A program made the position numbers and the translations under genes. A model generated the notes under the pieces. That model was given only the letters and a program-made list of their open reading frames with translations. It had not been told where the DNA came from and did not search any database. This document shows positions 1 through 8,291 of a DNA stretch of 64,000 nucleotides, piece after piece. The DNA comes from an uncultured Mycolicibacterium sp. GTDB lineage: Bacteria; Actinomycetota; Actinomycetes; Mycobacteriales; Mycobacteriaceae. Within the stretch, counting starts at the first letter, position 1, and every line of letters starts with the position of its first letter. The stretch spans positions 62,001 to 126,000 of the forward strand of contig NZ_CALDGS010000068.1 in NCBI RefSeq assembly GCF_937941905.1, given 5' to 3'.

Positions 1-1085
1 ACCACGTGCACGGCTGTTGGGTCGACGCGGTCGACCGGGCCCGGTTCGAGAACGGCCTCAACGAGGCCAACACCGAACCGCTGGCACCGTTCGACTCCGG
101 CTTCGACACCCAGGTGGGGTTCGCGGTGCGCGCCCACTGCGCCCCGCTGCTGGGCCTGCCGGCGCACGCCGAGGCCGACGAATACTGGCGCCGCCGGGCC
201 GAACTCGACCCGGTCGAGCTGGCCGGGCGGATGCTGCGCGGTGCCGGGGTGAGCGACTGGCTGGTCGACACCGGCTTCGCGGCCGGGGTCGCCGACCCGG
301 CGCAGGTGGCCGCGCTGTCGGGCGGGCGGGCACACGAGATCGTGCGCCTGGAGTCCGTCGCCGAACAGGCCGCCGCGGCCTGCGGCAGCGGTGCGGACTA
401 CGCCGACACGTTCGAGCGGCTGCTGCACGAGCGGGCCGCGACGGCGGTGGGCACCAAGTCGGTCCTGGCCTACCGCGGCGGGTTCGCCGGGGAGCTGTCC
501 GAACCCGGCCCGGCGGAGGTGGCCGCGGCCGCCCAGCGCTGGATCGACGCCGGCGGCACCCGGCTCACCGACCGGGTGCTGCTGCGGTTCGGGCTGTACG
601 CGGCGCTGCGGCTGGGCAAGCCGCTGCAGCTGCACGTCGGGTTCGGCGACCGCGACTGCGACCTGCACACCACCAACCCGCTGTACCTGCTGGACTTCCT
701 GCGGGCCGGCGGCGACACCCCGGTGGTGCTGCTGCACTGCTACCCGTACGAGCGGGAGGCCGGCTACCTGGCGCAGGCGTTCAACCACGTCCACCTCGAC
801 GCCGGGCTGGCCACCAACTTCCTCGGCGCCCGGTCGGCCGCACTGCTGGCCCGCCTGCTCGAGCTCGCCCCGTTCCGCAAGATCCTGTACTCCTCGGACG
901 GGTTCGGCCCGCCCGAGCTGCACTACCTCGGCGCCGAGCTGTGGCGGCGCGGTCTGACCCGGGTGCTGGGCGGCTTCGTCGACGCGGGGGAGTGGAGCAC
1001 CGCCGACGCGATCCGGGTGGCGAACCTGATCGCCCATGAGAATGCCTGCCGCGTCTACGGATTGGACGCCCCGGCCGCGTCGTGA
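1..1085 (+). CDS. FluG-type amidohydrolase, 5' end outside window
   Basis: The reading frame is open to the first base of the window, so the N-terminus is missing. The first codons read H-V-H-G, the HxH metal-binding motif that opens the amidohydrolase barrel, so little is lost. Further on, an LLHCYPY strand (residue about 240) and a YSSDGFGPPE segment (about 295) look like the remaining metal/active-site strands. The pattern resembles the amidohydrolase domain found with glutamine-synthetase-like enzymes (fungal FluG; mycobacterial Rv1879, which follows glnA3). Known for the family: hydrolysis of gamma-glutamyl or related amide bonds is suspected, not settled. Inference: a GS-like gene probably lies just upstream of the window. 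The next gene is on the opposite strand 3 nt after the stop. Family call is firm; substrate unknown. Confidence 0.75.
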   Translation, partial: HVHGCWVDAVDRARFENGLNEANTEPLAPFDSGFDTQVGFAVRAHCAPLLGLPAHAEADEYWRRRAELDPVELAGRMLRGAGVSDWLVDTGFAAGVADPAQVAALSGGRAHEIVRLESVAEQAAAACGSGADYADTFERLLHERAATAVGTKSVLAYRGGFAGELSEPGPAEVAAAAQRWIDAGGTRLTDRVLLRFGLYAALRLGKPLQLHVGFGDRDCDLHTTNPLYLLDFLRAGGDTPVVLLHCYPYEREAGYLAQAFNHVHLDAGLATNFLGARSAALLARLLELAPFRKILYSSDGFGPPELHYLGAELWRRGLTRVLGGFVDAGEWSTADAIRVANLIAHENACRVYGLDAPAAS

Positions 1086-1088
1086 GGC

Positions 1089-1532
1089 TCAGACCAACCC
1101 GGTCGCGTCGAAGATCCAGGACTGGTCGGCGTCGGCCAGGTCGGCCAGCCAGGTCGGCGGCGCGGCGTTGGCCAGCATGCCCATGTCCCAGTAGTCCTTC
1201 CACAGGGTGACCTTGCCGTCGCGCACCCGGTGCACCGAGACGAACGGCAACCGCACCGACTCCCCGGTGGGCCAGCACCAGGTCTCGGCGTGCTCGTAGA
1301 GCACGTCGGTGCCGTTGCCGACCAGCAGCCCGTCGTGGTTGGTGTAGGACGCCAACGGCTCCAGCCCGATCCGCAGCCGTTTGACGATGTCCTCCGGGCC
1401 CCGCGCGGCCGCCGCCGGCCCCACCGGCACGTCGTAGTAGATGCAGTCGTCGGCGAGAAACCCCTTGACCGCGTCCCAGTCCCGCGCCGCCAGCGCCCGC
1501 CACAGGCCGCGCACCGCGTCCTCAGCCGACAC
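1089..1532 (-). CDS. NTF2-like (SnoaL / limonene-epoxide-hydrolase fold) protein
   Basis: A 147 aa protein with the NTF2-like layout: an N-terminal helix beginning AVRGLWRALAARDWDAVKGF, an acidic turn (LADDCIYYDVPVG), and C-terminal strands with FVSVHRVRDGKVTLWKDYWD (about 104-123). Such small alpha+beta cones act as isomerases, dehydratases or epoxide hydrolases, or merely bind ligands. Its start overlaps the end of the upstream amidohydrolase-3 gene by 11 nt, so the two are surely co-translated and probably act on the same compound. Which chemistry it performs cannot be told from the sequence. Confidence 0.75.
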   Translation of the reverse strand: MSAEDAVRGLWRALAARDWDAVKGFLADDCIYYDVPVGPAAAARGPEDIVKRLRIGLEPLASYTNHDGLLVGNGTDVLYEHAETWCWPTGESVRLPFVSVHRVRDGKVTLWKDYWDMGMLANAAPPTWLADLADADQSWIFDATGLV

Positions 1533-3309
1533 CGGCCAACTCCGCGTCCGGCTGCGGGGCGGGCATCCGCCGCCCGGCCCGCAGGAACCGTCCGGTGCGC
1601 ACCCGGCCGAGCAGGTCGGTGGGCTCGTCGTCGAGGAACACCGCCCGGCCGCCGACGAACACCGCCGAGACCACCCCGTCGTTGCGGTTGACCATCCGCG
1701 ACAGCCCGCCGTAGTGCGCCACCGGCTGTTCGGCGTAGGCCTCGAGTCGCTCGTCGAGACCGGCCGGGTCGACGACCACCACGTCGGCGCGGTCGCCGGG
1801 CCGCAGATGGCCGGCGTCCAGGCCGTACCAGTCCGCCAGCTCCCCGGTCAGCCGGTGCACCGCCTGCTCGACGGTCAGGAACGGCCGGCCCGCCCGCTCG
1901 GCGTCGCGCACGTGCCGCAACAGCCGCAGCCCCATGTTGTAGAACGCCATGTTGCGCAGGTGCGCCCCGGCGTCGGAGAAGCCCATCTGGATGCCGGGCT
2001 CGGCGGCGAGCTTGCGCAGCACCTCCGGCCGGTGGTTGGAGATGGTGGTGCGCCAGCGCAGCGCCCGGCCGTGTTCGACGACGAGGTCCAGGAAGGTGTC
2101 GACCGGGTGCTGCCCGCCGCGCTCGCGGCCGACCTGACCGAACGATTTGCCCACCACGCCGGGATCCGGGCAGGCCACGATCTCGGTGTCGAAGAAGTCG
2201 CGCTGCCAGACCCGGATGCCGAGTTTGTTCTCGTAGTCGCGGCGGAACCGGCGGCGGTAGTCGGGGTCGGCGAACATGCGGTTGCGCTCGATCTCGTCGC
2301 GCAGGTGCAGCGCGGCCGCACCCGAGCCGAACTCCTCGAACACCACCAGGTCGATGCCGTCGGCGTAGACCTCGAACGGGACCGGCAGGTGCTGCCAGCG
2401 GAAGTCGCCGCCGAGCCGGTTGACCAGCCGGGCGGCCGGGCCGAGCAGGTGGATGCTGTACGGGTTGGCCTTCACGTCGGCCGCCGACAGCAGGCTGGTC
2501 TTGAGCTTCGGCCGCCCGATGCCGAGCGACTGCGCGGCCTGCGAGACCAGGTTGAACGGGTTGGCGATGTCCGGGCCGGACTGCAGCACCCGGCCGGTGC
2601 GCCGCAGGATCGCCTTGAGCCGGCGCAGCTCCCGGGGGCGGGCGAACGTCGACGGCAGCGTGCGGGACCGGCACCGGTCGCCGTCGACCTTGTCGAACAG
2701 CAGCTGCTGCGAGGACATCCCGACGAACCCGGCCGCCAGCGCGGCGCTCAGCCAGCGCTCCATCTGGGCCTGTTCGGCCGCGGTGGGCCGGACGTCGTGC
2801 CGGGTGGCGCGGTCCAGTCCCATGGTGGCCGCGCGGATGTCGGAGTGGCCCAGGAAGGCCGCGACGTTCGGGCCGAGCGGGCGGTCCTCGAGCGCGGCGA
2901 TGTAGCCCTCGGCGGTGGTCCAGTGCTTGTGCCGGCGCACCGCGTCGATGACGTGCTCGCGGGGGATGGCCTCCACCCGGCCGAAGATGTCCCCGGCGTC
3001 GACCGGGTCGCAGTGCACCGTCGACAGCGAGCACGAGCCGACCAGCACGGTGGTCACTCCGTGGCGCAGCGACTCGGCCAGCGCCGGACCGTCGAGCACC
3101 TCGACGTCGTAGTGGGTGTGGATGTCGAGCATGCCGGGAAGCACCCACTTGCCGGTGGCGTCGACGACGAGCGGGCAGCCGGTCTCGTCGAGCGGCTCGG
3201 CGCTGATCGCCGCGACCCGGCCGGCCCGGATGCCGATGTGGCGGATCGCCGACGGTCCGCCGGTGCCGTCGAACCAGCGGCCGTTGCGGATCACCGTGTC
3301 GTAGGTCAC
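1522..3309 (-). CDS. Amidohydrolase family 3 (N-acyl-D-amino-acid deacylase-like)
   Basis: About 595 aa. The start chosen is GTG at 3309 (V-T-Y-D-T-V-I-R-N-G), because the family begins with YDTVIRNGxxxDGTG; a TTG at 3345 would add 12 unconvincing residues. The HxH metal site is visible as MLDIHTHYD (about residue 70). Downstream are GFSDAGAHLRN, typical of the aspartate strand, and a C-terminal DVVVVDPA strand of the composite beta-sandwich. Family members hydrolyse N-acyl-D-amino acids or related amides with Zn. The mycobacterial members are mostly uncharacterised. First gene of a two-gene operon with the NTF2-like protein. The neighbouring Tat-lipoprotein hydrolase is divergent, sharing a 98-bp intergenic region. 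Confidence 0.82.
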   Translation of the reverse strand: MTYDTVIRNGRWFDGTGGPSAIRHIGIRAGRVAAISAEPLDETGCPLVVDATGKWVLPGMLDIHTHYDVEVLDGPALAESLRHGVTTVLVGSCSLSTVHCDPVDAGDIFGRVEAIPREHVIDAVRRHKHWTTAEGYIAALEDRPLGPNVAAFLGHSDIRAATMGLDRATRHDVRPTAAEQAQMERWLSAALAAGFVGMSSQQLLFDKVDGDRCRSRTLPSTFARPRELRRLKAILRRTGRVLQSGPDIANPFNLVSQAAQSLGIGRPKLKTSLLSAADVKANPYSIHLLGPAARLVNRLGGDFRWQHLPVPFEVYADGIDLVVFEEFGSGAAALHLRDEIERNRMFADPDYRRRFRRDYENKLGIRVWQRDFFDTEIVACPDPGVVGKSFGQVGRERGGQHPVDTFLDLVVEHGRALRWRTTISNHRPEVLRKLAAEPGIQMGFSDAGAHLRNMAFYNMGLRLLRHVRDAERAGRPFLTVEQAVHRLTGELADWYGLDAGHLRPGDRADVVVVDPAGLDERLEAYAEQPVAHYGGLSRMVNRNDGVVSAVFVGGRAVFLDDEPTDLLGRVRTGRFLRAGRRMPAPQPDAELAGVG

Positions 3310-3407
3310 AGCCCGATGGAACCGTCCCGGTGTGTGCGATGTCAACGGATTCGGCGGGAATCGGCCGAACCGGTGCCGGACGCCGCCGGGCGGCGCATAC
3401 TCGCCGC

Positions 3408-4313
3408 GTGACCCCCTTGCAGCGCTACATCGCCGAGGAGATCGCCACCGACCACGCCGACGGGCTGCTGACCCGGCGGGAGGCGCTGCGCCGCCTCGTC
3501 CTGCTCGGCATCGGCAGCGCGGCCGCGGCGGCGCTGCTGGCGGCCTGCCGCACCGAGCGCACCGCCACCGACGCGCCGGTCACCTCCACCGGGCCCGCCA
3601 CCGTGACCGCCCCGCCGGGTGCCGACACCGCCCTGCCCACCCTGCCGGTGAGCTGGGCCGGGCCGCGCGGCGAGCTGCAGGGGGCGTGGGCCGAGGCGCC
3701 CGGCGCCCGCGGCGGGGTGCTCGTCGTGCACGAGAACAAGGGCCTGACCGACTGGGTGCGCTCGGTGGCCGGCCGGTTCGCCGGGATCGGCTACTCGGCG
3801 CTGGCCGTCGACCTGCTGTCCGGCCACGGTGGGACCGCGAGCTTCGACGACCCGGCCCGGGCCACCGCGGTGCTCGGCGCCACCCCGGCCGCCGACCTCG
3901 TCGCCGACCTGCGCTCCGGCATCGCCGAACTCGGCCGCCGGGTGCCCAACCGCCGGCTGGCCGCGGTCGGGTTCTGCATGGGCGGGGGACTGGTGTGGCA
4001 GTTGTTGGCCGCCGGTGCCGCGGAGCTGGCCGCCGCCCTGCCGTTCTACGGGCCGTGCCCCGACGACGCCGACTTCTCCGGGTCGAAGGATGTTGCGGTG
4101 CTTGCCTTCTACGGGTCACTGGACCGTCGGGTGAACGCCACGCTGACCTTCGCCCGCGCCGCGCTGGAGCGCGCCGGGATGGTCTACGACCTGGTCACCG
4201 AGACCGACGCCGACCACGCCTTCTTCAACGACACCGGCCCGCGCTACAACCCGGCCGCCGCCGCCGACGCCTGGCGGCGCAGCACCGACTGGCTGGCCCG
4301 CTACGTGGGTTGA
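3408..4313 (+). CDS. Tat-exported lipoprotein, dienelactone hydrolase family
   Basis: Start set at GTG 3408, which places a twin-arginine signal (TRREALRRL, about 22-30) and hydrophobic stretch directly before a lipobox LAAC (Cys47). After a Thr/Pro-rich linker (48-80) comes a dienelactone-hydrolase alpha/beta domain. The nucleophile Cys is in VGFCMGGG (Cys190), an acid in FYGSLDRRV, and the histidine in DADHAFFND near residue 275. The typical cytosolic enzyme opens dienelactones; a Tat-lipoprotein version would act outside the membrane on an unknown ester or lactone. The 3' end overlaps the convergent deazaflavin gene by 13 nt. Family and export signal are clear; substrate is not. Confidence 0.82.
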   Translation: MTPLQRYIAEEIATDHADGLLTRREALRRLVLLGIGSAAAAALLAACRTERTATDAPVTSTGPATVTAPPGADTALPTLPVSWAGPRGELQGAWAEAPGARGGVLVVHENKGLTDWVRSVAGRFAGIGYSALAVDLLSGHGGTASFDDPARATAVLGATPAADLVADLRSGIAELGRRVPNRRLAAVGFCMGGGLVWQLLAAGAAELAAALPFYGPCPDDADFSGSKDVAVLAFYGSLDRRVNATLTFARAALERAGMVYDLVTETDADHAFFNDTGPRYNPAAAADAWRRSTDWLARYVG

Positions 4314-4759
4314 GCCGGTCCCGGCCCGGTGCGCACCAGTTCCACCACCGGGATGGGTCGCGCGGTGCTGCGCCGGTACTCGGCGAACTGCGGCAGCAGC
4401 GCGGCCTGCCGGGCGTAGACCTCCGCGCGTTCGGCGCCGGTGAGCACCCGGGCGGTCGCCGGGAACGCTCCGGTGCCCAGCTCGACCGCGACATCGGGGT
4501 GGGCGAGCAGGTTGCGGTACCAGGCCGGATCGGTATCGGCGCCGCCGTTGGTGGCGAACACGTAGATCCGGCCGTCGTCGAGCAGCGGAACCAGCGGGGT
4601 GAGGTAGTCCCGGCCGGACCTCGCGCCGCGGTGGTGCAGCAGCAGCATCGGTTTGCCCTCGAACACCCCGCCGACCCTGCCGCCGTGCGTCCGGAACTCC
4701 CGGATCACCTCGCGGTTGAACGCGTCGGAACCGCCGGTCTGCCGCCGAGCCTCGCCCAT
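4301..4759 (-). CDS. Deazaflavin (F420)-dependent nitroreductase-family protein (Ddn-like)
   Basis: A 152 aa split-barrel protein. It has the family pattern: a FRTHGGRVGG entry, MLLLHHRGARSGRDYLTPLVPLLDDG (positions about 38-63, residues of the F420-phosphate loop), then FATNGGADTDPAWYRNLLAHPDV. The family includes mycobacterial Ddn (Rv3547), which uses F420H2 to reduce nitroimidazoles and quinones. A -10-like TATAGC lies about 30 bp upstream of the start, with an AAGGGGG ribosome site. It is a single gene, convergent with the lipoprotein hydrolase. Specific substrate unknown. Confidence 0.85.
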   Translation of the reverse strand: MGEARRQTGGSDAFNREVIREFRTHGGRVGGVFEGKPMLLLHHRGARSGRDYLTPLVPLLDDGRIYVFATNGGADTDPAWYRNLLAHPDVAVELGTGAFPATARVLTGAERAEVYARQAALLPQFAEYRRSTARPIPVVELVRTGPGPAQPT

Positions 4760-4797
4760 GATGGCGCCCCCTTGCCGTCCCGCCCGACGCTATACCG

Positions 4798-5316
4798 TCA
4801 CGACAGGTAGCGCACCCCCTCGACCGGCTCGAACCGGTACCCGAGACCGCGCACGGTGGTCAGCACCTGCGCGTACGGCCCGAGCTTGACCCGCAGCCGG
4901 CTCATGTGGGTGTCGACGGTGCGGGTCGACACGTCGTGGCGGCCCTGCCACACCGTGGCCAGCAACTCCTCCCGGCTCACCGCCCGGTGCGGGGCCGCGG
5001 CCAGCGTGCAGAGCAGCTCGAACTCGCGGTAGGTCAGCCGCGCGGCCACCCCGTCGACGAGCACCCGCCGGCCGCGGCGGTCGATGTGCAGGCCGCGGGC
5101 CGGGGCGGGGATGCGCACCCGGGCCACCGCGGGTGCGACGACCGCTCCGCGGGCCCGCACCCCCGGTACCGCGGCGGTGATCCGGTCGGCGAACTCGTCG
5201 GCCAGAGCGGCGGTGCGGTAGGCGGTCTCGGCCGTCCCGGCGGGTACGTCGAACACCAGCACCACCTGCAGCGGAGCGGCGTTGTCGGTCGGGATCGCCG
5301 GAACGGCAGGTCGCAC
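4798..5316 (-). CDS. Orphan OmpR-type winged-helix regulator
   Basis: Start chosen at GTG 5316 (172 aa), because the upstream extension to 5376 is low-complexity and enters the promoter region. The C-terminal 90 residues are an OmpR/PhoB DNA-binding domain: LTYREFELLCTLAAAPHRAVSREEL, then the recognition-helix region STRTVDTHMSRLRVKLG, and the wing VRGLGYRF. The N-terminal half is not a phosphoacceptor receiver: it has no DD...D...K pattern, and instead a short alpha/beta segment beginning LQVVLVFDVP. Activation is therefore probably not by phosphorylation. It is divergent from the permease-GS-monooxygenase operon and is the natural candidate to control it. Confidence 0.8.
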   Translation of the reverse strand: MRPAVPAIPTDNAAPLQVVLVFDVPAGTAETAYRTAALADEFADRITAAVPGVRARGAVVAPAVARVRIPAPARGLHIDRRGRRVLVDGVAARLTYREFELLCTLAAAPHRAVSREELLATVWQGRHDVSTRTVDTHMSRLRVKLGPYAQVLTTVRGLGYRFEPVEGVRYLS

Positions 5317-5366
5317 GGCGTCACTGTGTCCGGCCCGCACCGCGCATCGCAAGGGTTCGGTTCGCC

Positions 5367-5423
5367 GTGAACACAATTCGTCGCCGGGCCGATTGTGACG
5401 AAATGTTACGGCCTAACGTTCAC
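5367..5423. promoter_or_regulatory. Nested inverted repeats in divergent regulator/permease intergenic region
   Basis: In the 192-bp gap between the winged-helix gene and the permease, GTGAAC (5367-5372) pairs with GTTCAC (5418-5423). Inside it TTCGTC (5377-5382) pairs with GACGAA (5397-5402). The segment is A+T-richer than its surroundings. Inference: an operator and promoter region for the regulator acting on one or both divergent units. No classical GlnR half-site spacing was found. Confidence 0.45.
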
Positions 5424-5508
5424 GCTGAATTCAGGCCTTCAGCAACGCCGTTGGCGCTCATACCGTCGGTCGGTCGACACGCTCTTGATGCGCACGAAGG
5501 AATCTGCA

Positions 5509-6951
5509 ATGACCGAAGTCTCAGCCGTCACGGCATCACGGCCAGCCGCCGGGCCGGGCGAGCCCGAACGCCGGTTGCGCGGCCGGCTCGGGGTGGCCGC
5601 GATCGTGTTCATGGTGGTGGCCGCGGCCGCCCCGCTCGGCGTCATCGGCGGCGTCGTGCCGCTGGGCCTGGCCGCCGGCAACGGCGCCGGGTTCCCGGCC
5701 ACCTTCGTCCTGTCCACGCTGATCCTGCTGCTGTTCGCGGTCGGGTTCACCGCGATGACCCCCTACGTCGAGGAGGCCGGCGCGTTCTTCTCGTACGTGC
5801 GCCGCTCGCTCGGCTTCCCGGTCGGCATCGGCATCGCGTTGGTGGCCCTGGTGTCCTATGTCGCCCTGGAGGCCGCCGTCTACGGGCTGCTCGGCCCGGC
5901 CGGGGCGGCCGTGGTCGAGTTGCTGGGCGGGCCCGCGCTGCCGTGGTGGCTGTTCGCGGCGGCGGCGTTCGCGCTCATCACCTACCTGGGCTACCGCAAC
6001 ATCGAGCTGAGCAGCCGGGTGCTGGCGGTGCTGCTGTCCGCCGAGATCGCCATCGTCGTCGCACTCGACCTGGTCATCGTGGCACGCGGCGGCGACCACG
6101 GCCTGTCCACCGGAATCCTGGAACCGGCAACGGTTTTCGGCGGAAACCTGGGGATCGGGCTGCTGTTCGCGATCATCAGCTACGTCGGCTTCGAGGCGAC
6201 CGCGATCTTCCGCGACGAGGCCCGTGAGCCGCGCCGCACCATCCCGCGCGCCACCTACACCGCGCTGCTGCTGATCGGCGTGTTCTACGCGGTCACCAGC
6301 TGGGCGCTGGTCTCGGCCTGGGGCGACGAGCAGGCGGTGGCCCGGGCCGCCGACGCCGGCGACACCTTCCTGGGCGACACCGCGGCCCGCTACATCGGCG
6401 TGATCGGCGCCGACGTCATCACCGTGCTGTACTTCACCAGCCTGTTCGCCTGCATCCTGGCGTTCCACAACGTCGCCGCGCGCTACCTGTTCGCGCTGTC
6501 GCAGCGCGACGTGCTGCCGGCGGGACTGAGCCTCCCGCACCCCGAACACGGCTCGCCGCACCGCGCCTCGCTGTGGATCTCGGCGGTGGTCGCGGTGAGC
6601 GTGGCGGCCGCGGCGGTGCTCGGGCTGGACCCGGCCGCGCAGTTCTACACCTGGTTCGCCGGCACCACCACCGTCGGGATCGTGCTGCTCATGCTGGCCA
6701 CCTCGGTCGCGGTGCTGGCGTTCTTCGCCCGCGACCGGCGCGGGCACTCGGTGTGGCGGGTGCTGGTGGCGCCGACGCTCGGGCTGGTCGGGCTGGCCGT
6801 GGCACTGACCCTGATCCTGGGCAACCTGCCCGACCTGGTGGGCGGCTCGGCGGTGCTGGGCTGGGTGATCGTCGGCCTGCTGGCCGGGGCGTTCGTCGCC
6901 GGCACCGTCGTCGGCACCCGGGTGGGCGACCGGGCGGAGGTGACCGCATGA
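5509..6951 (+). CDS. APC-superfamily amino acid permease
   Basis: A 480 aa membrane protein. The start is ATG 5509, preceded by AAGGA. A short polar N-terminus leads into about twelve hydrophobic helices. The first carries the APC substrate-site signature (MVVAAAAPLGVIGGVVPLG, about 35-53), and helix 6 has FAIISYVGFEATAIFRDEA. Family members take up amino acids or amines with protons or by exchange. It overlaps the glutamine-synthetase-like gene by 4 nt (ATGA) and is therefore the first gene of a catabolic operon; it presumably brings in the compound that the downstream ligase and flavoenzymes process. Cargo cannot be read from sequence. Confidence 0.88.
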   Translation: MTEVSAVTASRPAAGPGEPERRLRGRLGVAAIVFMVVAAAAPLGVIGGVVPLGLAAGNGAGFPATFVLSTLILLLFAVGFTAMTPYVEEAGAFFSYVRRSLGFPVGIGIALVALVSYVALEAAVYGLLGPAGAAVVELLGGPALPWWLFAAAAFALITYLGYRNIELSSRVLAVLLSAEIAIVVALDLVIVARGGDHGLSTGILEPATVFGGNLGIGLLFAIISYVGFEATAIFRDEAREPRRTIPRATYTALLLIGVFYAVTSWALVSAWGDEQAVARAADAGDTFLGDTAARYIGVIGADVITVLYFTSLFACILAFHNVAARYLFALSQRDVLPAGLSLPHPEHGSPHRASLWISAVVAVSVAAAAVLGLDPAAQFYTWFAGTTTVGIVLLMLATSVAVLAFFARDRRGHSVWRVLVAPTLGLVGLAVALTLILGNLPDLVGGSAVLGWVIVGLLAGAFVAGTVVGTRVGDRAEVTA

Positions 6952-8291
6952 CCGCCGTCGACCACACCGCGCGCACCGTCGGCGCCGCCGAGCAGCACCT
7001 GCTGGCCGGCATCGAGGACGGGACGCTGCGCGAAATCGAGGTGGCCTGGAGCGATCCGTTCGGCCACGCCCAGGGCAAGCGCATCCCGGCCGGGCAGTTC
7101 CTGGACCGGGCCCGCGGGGCCGGCTTCGCCTTCTGCGAGGCGTCGCTGGGCTGGAACACCGACGGCACGGTGCTGGACTCGCTGCGGCTGACCAACTGGT
7201 CCGGCGGCTACCCCGACGTCTACGCGGTGCCCGACCTGACGACGTTCCGGCGGCTGCCGTGGCGTCCACAGGCCGGCCACGTCGTCTCCGACATCGTCAC
7301 CCACGAACGCAAGCCCTCCCCGCTGGATCCGCGGGCGGTACTGCGCCGGGTGCTCGACCGGCTGGCCGGGCTCGGCTACACCGCGAAGGTGGGGGTGGAG
7401 CTGGAGTTCTACCTGCTCGACGCGGACGGCTCGCCGTTCCAGCCCGACATCCACGCCTACTCGCTGGAGAACGCCAACGCGCTGGAACCGCTGTTCTCCG
7501 AACTCGGCGAGGTGCTCGGCGCCTTCACCCGGCTGGAGGGGCTGCAGACCGAGTACGGGCCCGGCCAGGTCGAGGCCAACCTGCGCTACGACGACGCGCT
7601 GACCGCCGCCGACGACGCGGCCCGGCTGAAGTACGCCGCCAAGGAGATCGCCCGCCGGCACGGCCGCATCGCCAGCTTCATGGCCAAGCCGTTCGCCGAG
7701 CACTCCGGATCCTCGGCGCACCTGCACATCTCGCTGTGGCGGGACGGCGAACCGGCGTTCGCTCCGGTCGACGGCGAGGAGAACGAGATCGCGCTGTTCG
7801 CCATCGCCGGGCTGCTCGAGCACCTGCCGGCCATCACCCTGTTCGGCGCGCACACCGTCAACGCCTACCGGCGGTTCGAGCCGGACTCGTTCGCGCCGAC
7901 CACGGTGACCTGGAGCCGCGACAACCGCAGCGCGGCGGTGCGGTCGCTGGTCGAGCACGACCCGGCCGCCACCCGCATCGAGCTGCGCAGCGGCGCGGCC
8001 GACGCCAACCCGTACTGGTTGGTGGCCGCCGCGCTGGCCGCCGTGGTCGCCGGGCTGGAGGCGCGCCGGCGCCCACCCGCCCCGGCCTCGGGCAACCTGT
8101 ACGGATCGGGCCCGGCGCTGCCGGAGAACCTCGGTGCGGCAATCGATTCGGCGGTTGCCGACGAGGTCCTCGGCGCGATCCTGGGCGAGGACTCGGTGCT
8201 CGACTTCGCCGCGCTGGCGCGCAGCGAGTGGGCGGAGTTCTCCCGCCAGGTCAGCGACTGGGAACGGCGACGCTACCTCACCGCGTCATGA
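6948..8291 (+). CDS. Glutamine-synthetase-family ligase (gamma-glutamyl-amine synthetase-like)
   Basis: 447 aa, started at the ATG overlapping the permease stop by 4 nt. The GS catalytic barrel is complete: metal-binding ELEFYL (151-156), the SGSSAHLHIS loop (253-262; GSGxHxHxS in true GS), the ATP-site segment NAYRRFEP (305-312) and the C-terminal RIELRSGAADANPY (343-356). It lacks the adenylylation-site C-terminus of GlnA1. Relatives such as PuuA, IpuC and actinobacterial GlnA3/GlnA4 join glutamate to amines rather than ammonia. The context (permease before, two oxygenase-type genes after) supports a gamma-glutamylation role in catabolism of an amine. That role is inference. Confidence 0.85.
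   Translation: MTAVDHTARTVGAAEQHLLAGIEDGTLREIEVAWSDPFGHAQGKRIPAGQFLDRARGAGFAFCEASLGWNTDGTVLDSLRLTNWSGGYPDVYAVPDLTTFRRLPWRPQAGHVVSDIVTHERKPSPLDPRAVLRRVLDRLAGLGYTAKVGVELEFYLLDADGSPFQPDIHAYSLENANALEPLFSELGEVLGAFTRLEGLQTEYGPGQVEANLRYDDALTAADDAARLKYAAKEIARRHGRIASFMAKPFAEHSGSSAHLHISLWRDGEPAFAPVDGEENEIALFAIAGLLEHLPAITLFGAHTVNAYRRFEPDSFAPTTVTWSRDNRSAAVRSLVEHDPAATRIELRSGAADANPYWLVAAALAAVVAGLEARRRPPAPASGNLYGSGPALPENLGAAIDSAVADEVLGAILGEDSVLDFAALARSEWAEFSRQVSDWERRRYLTAS

Noticed and set aside
3330..3407. Extended N-terminus of the lipoprotein hydrolase and upstream TTG start of the amidohydrolase-3
   Set aside because: Both extensions would overlap each other in a promoter region and add residues that spoil the signal peptide or family start.
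4301..4313. Convergent 13-nt overlap suggested a possible frameshift or fusion
   Set aside because: Both genes have full family length; short convergent overlaps recur in the window (22287, 34717, 57823, 60865).
5395..5423. GTGAC...GTTAC looks like GlnR half-sites before the permease operon
   Set aside because: The half-sites are 10 bp apart instead of 11 and the GNAAC part is absent, so the match is weak.
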